DNA of 22,586 nucleotides from a virus. Positions 7,761 through 12,947 of the stretch are shown piece after piece. The notes beneath the pieces were generated by a model, which had not been told where the DNA came from, ran no database searches, and was given only the letters and a program-made list of their open reading frames with translations. The translations under genes and the position numbers were made by a program. Where the stretch lies: positions 1 through 22,586 of the IMG/VR virus record IMGVR_UViG_3300036766_000790. One strand, 5' to 3'. Position 1 is the first letter of the stretch, and every line of letters starts with the position of its first letter.

Positions 7761-10177
7761 TTATGTGCTCAATGTGCAGCGTAGGTTGAACACCCATGTA
7801 TCGTTAGTGATACGGGGGACTTCAGCGAACTTATAGCCGACACTTGCGTTCAGAGCTAATGGACCATCATAAATGGGTGGTCTGTAGATGAACTGCGCAC
7901 TGTATGCATCCTGCTCGATAGCTGCAAATGCTTCACGGCCTGCAATAAAAATATTGTAGACAGTAGCACCTAACAGAGAGGCATCGATAGTCGATGACCC
8001 AATCGAAGAGAGCAAGAAGCGGACGTTAGCGACCGTTCCCCACTCCGCATCCAAGGTGGATTGCTGGTTTGGGTAATTCCATTTTTGGATGAACCCGTTT
8101 ACGTTGTCCAACTGACCAATTAAGTCAGTATGACCGAGGCCAAAATAGGCATCGCGTACTGGAGCTGTTCCAAAACGATCCTGACCTTCAACACCGGTCA
8201 AGAAGCTGTAGGCATTGTTGCCACGCAGCGTCTTGATTACGTTGTCGACGTCGGAACGGGTGATTTCCGTTGGGTTATCCAAGATCTGTTACTTGTATGA
8301 CCTAGACTACAAACATCTAGGCGAGGAAGCCTATTGCACTTCCCTCACTCAGTTACCTGAGTGTTCAGAGCACCGCATCCCCTTTCGGGGTCTTCTCGCT
8401 TGCTACGTTCAGGCTGAAAACGCTACTCTTTAAAAAGAATTTTATTTCTTCTTTCTTCGATAGCTATTAGACGGCCGTGAAAATCCTTCGATTCTTCTGA
8501 CCACTTTTCCCTGAATTCTTTCAAATCTCTCTCATATTTTTGAGAATCTGATCTAAGAGTTAAAAAAATTCCAACAAAAGTTAAAAACAAAATTAAAAAT
8601 TGACTCCAATCCACAATTACCTCGGAATCATTATATCAGTTTTGTTCTCATTTATCTATTTTTTCTTGCCCCTTGTTGTCCTAAGCTGCTAGGAGTTCCA
8701 AGTCAATTAGAGAAGATTTAAAGACGGCAATAAACCCATTTTGTCTACCGTCTGTACCGCCTGTGCAGTTGATGAACGATGATGTTGATGCCAACATGTC
8801 GCGCATTAACTGATCCTCTGTCTGTCTACAATCTGTTAACCCTCTTACGAGGAGACCGATCATTTCTGCCGATCTCTCTATGTTCCCATAGAGTTCAGAG
8901 CACCGCATCCCCTTTCGGGGTCTTCTCGCTTGCTCGTTTACGGTGGCTTTCGCCTTCCGCAGTGTTGTCCGTTCTGGACTTCCACCTCAACCAGAGAAGA
9001 TTTAATGTCGCCTAGCCATTAAGCGACACTCCCAAACGTTGGGAGGCTTCGTTTAATACCATTTCTGTTACTTTTATGACCTATTGCTAGGCGGGCCAAC
9101 CTCTTCGGATCAACCTCTCTATGTCTCCATAGAGTTCAGACTGTCGCATCCGCTTACGCGGCCAACACACTCAGTCGTTCACGGTGGACATTAATCTTGC
9201 TTTCATTTATTATCGTACCATAATCAACGTTAGGAGATATATGGCTAGGATAGTTCAATTTACCAAAGATCAGACCCCAACCCAACTTGCATACCTTGCG
9301 GGCATTGTTGATGGAGAGGGATGTTTTTACTTTGGGAAAGTCAAACAAGGAAGATATGGAAATGGAACGCAATGGCATTGCAAGCTTGCTGTTACAAGCA
9401 CAGACAAAGCGTTGACAGACTGGTTGAATGATCTTTTTGGAGGCACAAAAGAACAGCAGTATAGATACACCAGCAAAAAAGCTTTTGAACGACCCATACA
9501 TAGATGGGATGCTTCTGGTCTCATGCTGGACTATATCTGTCCTAAAATACTTCCTTTTTTGATCATTAAGAAACGCCAGTGTGAAACCATGATTGAAATC
9601 AGAAAAACATATGCAAATATAGGAAATCAACGTCTTTCCGACCAAGTTGTGGAGAAAAGAAATGAATTCCTTATAATTATGCATAATCTGAACTCTAGGT
9701 TCCATAGTCATCCTCTTAAGCAACATTAACACCTTCCGCCCTGTCACCCTCGGCTTTACGTTAGGGCTTCCAAGTCAATCAGTGTCGGTTTAAAGATCCC
9801 ATATTAAATTTAGGATCTTGGTTTTGGAGCGTTACTTGCTCATTGAGCAGTATATACGTCAATCACTCCAAATCACTTACGGCACGTTCCCTGCACTATG
9901 CAGCCAATTTTGAACCGTAAAAATCCATCGTCGCATCGATATTCACCGATGTCAGAGTTTGGGGAGGAGGGGTGATACCACTATTCCCCAGTGGTACTGG
10001 CGCGGTCGCCAGTGGGTTGTATCGTCTCATACGCAGCGTAGTACCGCCGTTCCGTGGCATGGCCTTAAGATCCGCAGGGATCTTGTGGATCATGTACGGG
10101 ACTGGAACCGAAAGCAGCTTAAAGGAAAAACTTTGCTGCACCGGCGCTGGTAAGACTGATGTCGTTGTAATAGACAT
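7761..10177 (-). CDS. Major capsid protein (N4-gp56 family), five exons split by four group I intron insertions
   Basis: The joined product has 316 residues from exons 10177-9914, 9859-9812, 9059-9022, 8828-8747 and 8279-7761. Reading on the spliced frame gives MSITTTSVLPAPVQQSF... DFYG / TYILLNEQVTLQNQDP / VLNEASQRLGVSL / RQTEDQLMRDMLAST... TGGTDG / DNPTEITRSDVDNV... and ends PRITNDTWVFNLRCTLST. I recognise this as the N4-gp56-type coat protein by PAPVQQSF, LKAMPRNGGTTLRMRRYNPL, LRQTEDQL and AQFIYRPPIYDGPLA. Every junction falls where the protein family is normally continuous, and each unspliced form meets stops at once. Exon 4 begins mid-codon (CT/T) but the frame is restored exactly. An AAGGA site lies upstream of 10177 and the scaffold gene precedes by 21 nt. 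Productive capsid requires splicing of all four insertions. Confidence 0.9.
8363..8404. repeat. 42-bp repeat shared by introns d and c (copy 1)
   Basis: This stretch is identical to 8893-8934 over 42 bp and covers the P8 hairpin and the flanking P7/S strand of the intron core. The rest of the two introns diverges, so this block is either under strong constraint or was recently copied between them. Confidence 0.9.
8423..8614 (-). CDS. Intron-encoded small membrane protein
   Basis: The product has 63 residues from a GTG at 8614, with GAGGT about 6 nt upstream. It has one N-terminal membrane segment (FLILFLTFVGIFLTL, residues 6-20) followed by a charged, coiled-coil-like cytoplasmic or periplasmic helix (KYERDLKEFREKWSEESKDF... 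IAIEERRNKIL). It lies on the splicing strand within the large loop of intron d and has no LAGLIDADG, GIY-YIG or HNH motif, so it is not an obvious homing endonuclease. Membrane topology resembles small phage accessory proteins (holin-like, exclusion or spanin-like), but nothing assigns it to any of these. It could be expressed from the unspliced transcript or from the excised intron. Confidence 0.55.
   Translation of the reverse strand: MDWSQFLILFLTFVGIFLTLRSDSQKYERDLKEFREKWSEESKDFHGRLIAIEERRNKILFKE
8829..9021 (-). ncRNA. Group I intron c in the capsid gene (193 nt, ORF-less)
   Basis: The exon end GTCGCT (9022-9027) pairs with the guide GGCGAC (9007-9012), with a U.G at the splice site. P10 is the guide-adjacent CTA pairing with TAG at the start of the next exon. 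The intron ends in G at 8829 (...AACAGATTG). Core elements read on the minus strand: GGC-GAAA-GCC peripheral hairpin, an R-like stretch ACCGTAAACGAGCAAG, P8 CCCC-GAAA-GGGG, P7 GAGC with GCTC, and P9 CTCTATG-GGAA-CATAGAG. It is the most compact complete-looking ribozyme here. Insertion is after the second base of Leu116, and splicing restores LGVSLRQTEDQL exactly. Confidence 0.9.
8893..8934. repeat. 42-bp repeat shared by introns c and d (copy 2)
   Basis: This is the second copy of the block at 8363-8404, in intron c. Intron b keeps the same layout (P8 hairpin CCGC-GTAA-GCGG at 9150-9161) but with different bases, showing that exact sequence is not required for the fold. Confidence 0.9.
9060..9811 (-). 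ncRNA. Group I intron b in the capsid gene (752 nt, hosts an antisense homing endonuclease)
   Basis: The exon end GATCCT (9812-9817) pairs with the guide GGGATC (9795-9800), with a U.G at the splice site. The guide-adjacent AATAT (9801-9805) pairs with GTATT at the start of the next exon (P10). It ends in G at 9060. The core shows R-like GTGAACGACTGAG and S-like GACAGTCTGAAC forming P7 (9172-9175 with 9139-9142), P8 CCGC-GTAA-GCGG (9150-9161) and P9 CTCTATG-GAGA-CATAGAG (9117-9134). The endonuclease gene is inserted in the loop that is a small GGC-GAAA-GCC hairpin in intron c, between GGTG and CACC strands. Confidence 0.9.
9241..9729 (+). CDS. LAGLIDADG homing endonuclease, encoded antisense to its host intron
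   Basis: The product has 162 residues. The signature helix LAYLAGIVDGEGCFYFGKV (residues 19-37) carries the LAGLIDADG-type motif with the acidic D/E metal ligands. Only one such motif is clear, so the enzyme probably works as a homodimer. The downstream beta region (WHCKLAVTSTDKALTDWLNDLFGG) and LDYICPKILPFLIIKKRQCE fit the family fold. The ATG at 9241 has AGGAG 4-5 nt upstream and is preferred over the longer frame from 9184. It runs on the plus strand while the intron and capsid gene run on the minus, so it cannot be translated from the capsid transcript and needs its own promoter. Its expected cut site is the intronless junction in the capsid gene. Confidence 0.9.
   Translation: MARIVQFTKDQTPTQLAYLAGIVDGEGCFYFGKVKQGRYGNGTQWHCKLAVTSTDKALTDWLNDLFGGTKEQQYRYTSKKAFERPIHRWDASGLMLDYICPKILPFLIIKKRQCETMIEIRKTYANIGNQRLSDQVVEKRNEFLIIMHNLNSRFHSHPLKQH
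9860..9913 (-). ncRNA. Mini group I insertion a: 54-nt P1/P10-only intron without a core
   Basis: This lies between capsid residues Gly88 (exon end TTTTTACGGT) and Thr89 (ACGTATATA). It is exactly 54 nt and holds in-frame TAG and TGA, so it must be removed or bypassed. The exon end TTACGGT (9914-9920) pairs with GCCGTAA (9877-9883) over 7 bp with a U.G at the splice site, as in the other three introns. ACGT just 5' of this guide (9884-9887) pairs with ACGT of the next exon (9856-9859) as P10. The insert ends GATTG, like intron c. A CTGCA-TAG-TGCAG hairpin sits in the P1 loop. There is no room for P3-P8, so self-splicing in cis is not expected. Confidence 0.75.
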
Positions 10178-10198
10178 ACTTAAGTCCTTGTTAAGAAC

Positions 10199-10906
10199 CT
10201 ACGCGCGCTTAATCGCTTCCTGCATCTCTTTCCACAACTGAGTTTTCAGTTCAGGAGTGAGACCATTTTCGAACAGGTGGGCGTTACCGATAGCGCTATT
10301 TCCGCGAGCGACCGCGTTGACTGAAACAGGTTTCTGAGAGTTTGCCGTCGCCTTCTGGTTTTCACGAGAAGGGATTGTGGCCTGCTGACCGATTCCCATT
10401 TTCTTCAATAGCTTATAGGCTGCGACCCCTTGCTGATACGGGTCTGGAGTATGCCGAAGAGTTTCCGCGAGCTCAGGCTCGGTTTGTTTCAATAACTCGA
10501 TATTCTCTTTCGTTACTACCTCAGCAAAGTCGGGGTGCTTTAGAACCAGTCGCTCATCGAGAGTCGATACTTCCTTCTGTTTGATATAGGATTCGAGGTT
10601 ACGGAGCTGTTTTTTCAGGTCCTTAACATGGCGACCTTCGACGATATCCTCGTCTTTGATGCCATAATCTTCTTCAACAGGAGGAGCACTTGTCTTTTTG
10701 AGAGAGGCCAGCTCTTCTTGCATTGCTCGGTTTTGCCGATCTAATTCCTTCATCTGTCTGTTAGCTTGAGCCCAGTTGTACGCTTGATCGTTGCGTGCCT
10801 CCTTGGCCTGTTCTACAGGAGAATCGGACTGGACAACTTCCGTTTCGGCAGCTGGAGCGACAGCTTGAGCTTGAGACTCTACACTCATGTTTTCCTCTTC
10901 GGTCAT
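10199..10906 (-). CDS. Capsid scaffolding protein
   Basis: The product has 235 residues and lies directly upstream of the capsid gene. It is acidic, Glu/Gln/Ala/Lys-rich and mainly helical: a disordered Ala/Glu/Val N-terminus, a coiled-coil segment (QANRQMKELDRQNRAMQEELASLKK, about residues 48-72), a middle section with LVLKHPDFAEVVTKENIELLKQTEPELAETL, and a basic helical C-terminus (LTPELKTQLWKEMQEAIKRA). This composition and position match phage scaffolds, whose basic C-terminal helix binds the coat protein. The start at 10906 has AGAGGAAC upstream; a second Met at residue 7 has a similar site. Assignment rests on composition and neighbours. Confidence 0.8.
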   Translation of the reverse strand: MTEEENMSVESQAQAVAPAAETEVVQSDSPVEQAKEARNDQAYNWAQANRQMKELDRQNRAMQEELASLKKTSAPPVEEDYGIKDEDIVEGRHVKDLKKQLRNLESYIKQKEVSTLDERLVLKHPDFAEVVTKENIELLKQTEPELAETLRHTPDPYQQGVAAYKLLKKMGIGQQATIPSRENQKATANSQKPVSVNAVARGNSAIGNAHLFENGLTPELKTQLWKEMQEAIKRA

Positions 10907-10948
10907 GTTCCTCTTTGCAGGGGCGAGTCTGCTTTACGCCTATAAGCA

Positions 10949-10984
10949 CAGTTGAGCCACTAACGTAGGCTAACGTATCAACTG
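10949..10984. promoter_or_regulatory. Candidate regulatory site between divergent transcripts
   Basis: A 7-bp inverted repeat (CAGTTGA at 10949, TCAACTG at 10978) encloses a direct repeat of CTAACGTA (10960 and 10970). It lies between the scaffold start (10906, leftward) and the plus-strand accessory island (from 11065), so it could control one or both. No convincing -35/-10 pair could be fixed by eye. Confidence 0.4.
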
Positions 10985-11064
10985 TATTTTTTACTTTATA
11001 GATAAGGCATAAAAGAGTCAAAAAAAGAGTTTAGATGTCTGTAAATGAGAGGAAGGGTATATTT

Positions 11065-11139
11065 ATGGATTACATGGAATTTTGGGGAATTCAAATAATA
11101 GAAATAGATCGTCATGGTAAAATTCGTTACGTAAGGTGA
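11065..11139 (+). CDS. Possible 24-residue peptide
   Basis: The ATG at 11065 follows a GAGGAAGG stretch by about 8 nt and encodes MDYMEFWGIQIIEIDRHGKI plus four residues. The frame is also open to an ATG at 11035 (34 residues). It is the first potential gene of the plus-strand island. The good ribosome site is the main support; the length is too short to judge by composition and no family is recognised. Confidence 0.3.
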   Translation: MDYMEFWGIQIIEIDRHGKIRYVR

Positions 11140-11168
11140 TTATGATTATCAATTGCTCTGAGGAAATA

Positions 11169-11402
11169 ATGAATGAATGGATAAAGATTGAAGACAAACT
11201 ACCTCCCCAAGCGGTTTATGTATTGGTGGCTCATTTCGACAACAGGGAAAAGGTTAAAATGTTCTTCATATGCATAGCCGAAAGAATCGGAGAATATTGG
11301 TATGAAGGCAAAGATGGGCAAGAGATTACTAGTGGTGGAAAGTACGGATACGTGACTCATTGGATGCAGTTACCTGACCTTCCTAAAAAGGAAGTGCAAT
11401 AG
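11169..11402 (+). CDS. DUF551-type small protein
   Basis: The product has 77 residues from the ATG at 11169 (MNEWIKIEDKLPPQAVYVLVAHFD), with AGGAA upstream; a longer frame from 11136 lacks this site. The pattern W-I-x-I-x-x-x-L-P-P near the N-terminus and Y-V-T-H-W-M-Q-L-P-D-L-P near the C-terminus is the DUF551 signature found in many phages and prophages. Its biochemical role is unknown. It is encoded against the direction of the surrounding structural genes, typical of an accessory cargo gene. Confidence 0.75.
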   Translation: MNEWIKIEDKLPPQAVYVLVAHFDNREKVKMFFICIAERIGEYWYEGKDGQEITSGGKYGYVTHWMQLPDLPKKEVQ

Positions 11403-11447
11403 AGCACAAAAAATCTGGAGAGAGTAGCGTAGAGTAAAGGAGGCCGC

Positions 11448-11822
11448 GTGATCCCTTTATCCCCTACCCTCAAGCTGCCCTTTGTCTTCAAAGAGTCCTG
11501 CAACTGCATGTGTTGCTACAACCAAGAACCTCACAAGTCTGATTCACCGGTCTACGTCAACAGAAACGGAGAGGTAAGCCTTCTAGAGAGCATGTACATG
11601 ACCCGAATGCGCTGGACCATCCAGAGAAGTCATTCCAACATCCTGAGACGAATCGAGCAGATTGTAGAGAACAATCAGGTCATGTTGGAGCAAATCACCG
11701 CATTTCTAGCCGATGAGAATATCCGTTTGTCGGGCGAGCATTACCTCACCGTACAACATATCGACAAGATCAATGAAGTAATAACAAGGGTTCTTTCTTC
11801 TGAGCATCTTGGCACCACCTGA
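11448..11822 (+). CDS. Hypothetical protein with N-terminal Cys cluster and helical C-terminus
   Basis: The product has 124 residues from a GTG at 11448, set by a very strong AAAGGAGG ribosome site 5 nt upstream. The N-terminus holds CNCMCCYNQ (residues 18-26), a possible metal-binding cluster. The rest is helical and charged (MRWTIQRSHSNILRRIEQIVENNQVMLEQI), ending near HIDKINEVITRVLSSEHLG. Its last 53 nt overlap the 3' end of the convergent gene at 11770-12246, an arrangement that allows antisense interference. No family is recognised. Confidence 0.65.
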   Translation: MIPLSPTLKLPFVFKESCNCMCCYNQEPHKSDSPVYVNRNGEVSLLESMYMTRMRWTIQRSHSNILRRIEQIVENNQVMLEQITAFLADENIRLSGEHYLTVQHIDKINEVITRVLSSEHLGTT

Positions 11823-12246
11823 CCAACTGAGGATCGTACAAAGCCCAGTTCTGCAGGATTGTAGAGATCTCTTGCTTTCCAGGAAGCGACCAGAGTAACT
11901 TTAACTCGGAACTGCTCTTATTAAACTCATAGACGGTGTGCATGTGATTGGGGAAGAGGTCGAGCATGGAATGCATGAGAGGCTTGCTCTGGCGAGCGAT
12001 GAAGTAATTACGCATCACGTTCAGGGCCCAAGGCTCCTTCTTATGCATTACTACGATATAAAACGGCGACTCAAGCCGTTTGATATTGGCCTCCAGAGTT
12101 TTTGCAATCTCCTTGGTATATTCATCGCCGTAATCGGATATGATCTCCCCGACTTGGACATCTGGTTGCTCTTTGCTCAGGATATCGTAGACGGATTCAC
12201 CGACCGATTTACTTTGCTCAGGCTCTTTTTGATAGGAAAATGACAC
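11770..12246 (-). CDS. Hypothetical protein of the late operon
   Basis: The product has 158 residues from a GTG at 12246 with AGGT about 6 nt upstream. The N-terminal third is acidic and helical (SVGESVYDILSKEQPDVQVG). The middle (ESPFYIVVMHKKEPWALNVMRNYFIARQSKP) and end (LLWSLPGKQEISTILQNWALYDPQLVRWCQDA) look globular. The segments ISDYGDEYTKEIAKTLEANI and MHKKEPWALNVMRNYF recall proteins found next to portal genes in related uncharacterised phages, but I cannot name a function. The 3' end overlaps the convergent plus-strand gene. Confidence 0.7.
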   Translation of the reverse strand: MSFSYQKEPEQSKSVGESVYDILSKEQPDVQVGEIISDYGDEYTKEIAKTLEANIKRLESPFYIVVMHKKEPWALNVMRNYFIARQSKPLMHSMLDLFPNHMHTVYEFNKSSSELKLLWSLPGKQEISTILQNWALYDPQLVRWCQDAQKKEPLLLLH

Positions 12247-12291
12247 TTATACCTGGCTATACATGCATATGTATTCCACATGCATATCTCT

Positions 12292-12423
12292 TCAATGTTG
12301 CAAATAGGGAGTCAATGGCTTGGTGGGAGCCATTTCTTTTGGAGTAGGTACTTTAATGCCTTTCTGCTTCATGACCGTCTTAGCGATCTTATAGGCCTTC
12401 CCACCTGGGCGCAGCATTGCCAT
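12292..12423 (-). CDS. Small basic protein
   Basis: The product has 43 residues: MAMLRPGGKAYKIAKTVMKQ followed by KGIKVPTPKEMAPTKPLTPY and LQH. It is basic and Pro/Lys-rich with AAGGA 5 nt upstream of the ATG at 12423. It fills the gap between two clear genes of the same strand, 11 nt after the upstream stop. Possibly a DNA-binding virion peptide; no family is recognised. Confidence 0.6.
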   Translation of the reverse strand: MAMLRPGGKAYKIAKTVMKQKGIKVPTPKEMAPTKPLTPYLQH

Positions 12424-12434
12424 ACTATCCTTAT

Positions 12435-12650
12435 TTATCGTTCGTTCTCATCAATTCCAGACACGTCAGAGACTGTGCAGGAAAAAGAATTGGGAACGCC
12501 ACTGCGGTATTTAGGACCAGCGAAGGGACGCATAATCGCCTGCTCGGGAAGATTGGCATAGGACCCTGTTCCCATGCGATGTTCCGGAGCAACCTGCTTG
12601 TTGTAATCATAGTTGGCGTTCTTTACAGAACCCACTCGCTTGGAGGCCAT
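12435..12650 (-). CDS. Small virion-type protein, paralogue-like to the next gene
   Basis: The product has 71 residues (MASKRVGSVKNANYDYNK...) with a strong AGGAGG site 5 nt before the ATG. The central GTGSYANLPEQAIM (residues 27-40) matches the pattern G-x-G-x-[FY]-A-N-[ML]-P-x-x-[VA]-x-M that also occurs in the adjacent gene at 12659-12874. The remainder is polar and probably disordered. The tandem placement just after the portal gene suggests a pair of head-associated proteins; function is unknown. Confidence 0.7.
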   Translation of the reverse strand: MASKRVGSVKNANYDYNKQVAPEHRMGTGSYANLPEQAIMRPFAGPKYRSGVPNSFSCTVSDVSGIDENER

Positions 12651-12658
12651 AAGTCCTC

Positions 12659-12874
12659 CTAGTGCTGATTAGACAGATTGCGACGAGTTTTCGCAGATGC
12701 TCTAGAATTTTCCGCGTCGATACGGGACATGTTGTCGTCTTCTACCATTGGACCGGCCTGACGGGAAGCGGGATATTTATCCATCTTCACGCCCTGTGGC
12801 ATATTGGCGAATTCGCCTTTGCCCCAAGCTCTTCCTTCTTTTTCCGATACACCGTGTTGTTGTGCTTTTGCCAT
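12659..12874 (-). CDS. Small virion-type protein with G-x-G-F-A-N-M-P motif
   Basis: The product has 71 residues (MAKAQQHGVSEKEGRAWGKG...), the same length as its neighbour. GKGEFANMPQGVKM (residues 18-31) is the shared motif. An AGGAGA site lies 4 nt before the ATG. The C-terminal half (DDNMSRIDAENSRASAKTRRNLSNQ) is charged and likely unstructured or helical. It starts 74 nt after the portal stop, with a promoter-like AT-rich motif between. I know of similar small proteins downstream of portals in uncharacterised phages but no function. Confidence 0.7.
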   Translation of the reverse strand: MAKAQQHGVSEKEGRAWGKGEFANMPQGVKMDKYPASRQAGPMVEDDNMSRIDAENSRASAKTRRNLSNQH

Positions 12875-12916
12875 AAATCTCCTATAGGTTGGCTTTCACT
12901 AACTGTACATCCTGAT

Positions 12917-12930
12917 AGTATTTATTTTAA
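12917..12930 (-). promoter_or_regulatory. AT-rich shared motif, candidate late promoter element
   Basis: On the minus strand this reads TTAAAATAAATACT. The same 14 bases occur at 19307-19320. Both sit just after the stop of one minus-strand gene and upstream of the next (43 nt before the ATG at 12874, 119 nt before the ATG at 19188). The motif could be part of a phage-specific promoter or a transcript end; two copies are too few to decide. Confidence 0.35.
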
Positions 12931-12947
12931 TGGTTTTCCACAAATCT

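Larger units (their letters stand above)
8280..8746 (-). ncRNA. Group I intron d in the capsid gene (467 nt, carries an ORF)
   Basis: The upstream exon ends GACGGT (8747-8752) and pairs with the guide GCCGTC (8723-8728) over 6 bp with a U.G at the splice site. The guide-adjacent bases (8729-8734) pair with the first five bases of the next exon (GATAA), forming P10. The intron ends in G at 8280. A P8-like hairpin CCCC-GAAA-GGGG lies at 8379-8390 and a P9-like hairpin CACTCAG-GTAA-CTGAGTG at 8346-8363. The P7 strands are a GTAGC against GTGCTC stretch, less regular than in intron c. After the guide it shares TTTAAATCTTCTCT and TTGACTTGGAA-like sequence with introns b and c. A 63-residue ORF fills the central loop. 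Catalysis is predicted, not shown. Confidence 0.88.

Noticed and set aside
9154-9747. A 197-residue minus-strand frame inside intron b
   Set aside because: It is the antisense of the LAGLIDADG gene, has no family motif, covers intron core sequence and lacks a ribosome site; the plus-strand frame carries the signature.
9860-9913. Translational bypassing (as in T4 gene 60) over the 54-nt capsid gap
   Set aside because: A stop-bearing hairpin and similar length invite the comparison, but no matched take-off and landing codons give the expected DFYG-TYILL protein, while P1, P10 and terminal G fit the intron model at the exact boundaries.
11770-11822. Overlap of convergent genes as a sign that one is false
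   Set aside because: Both have supported starts (strong AAAGGAGG for the plus gene, AGGT-GTG and operon position for the minus gene), so both are kept.
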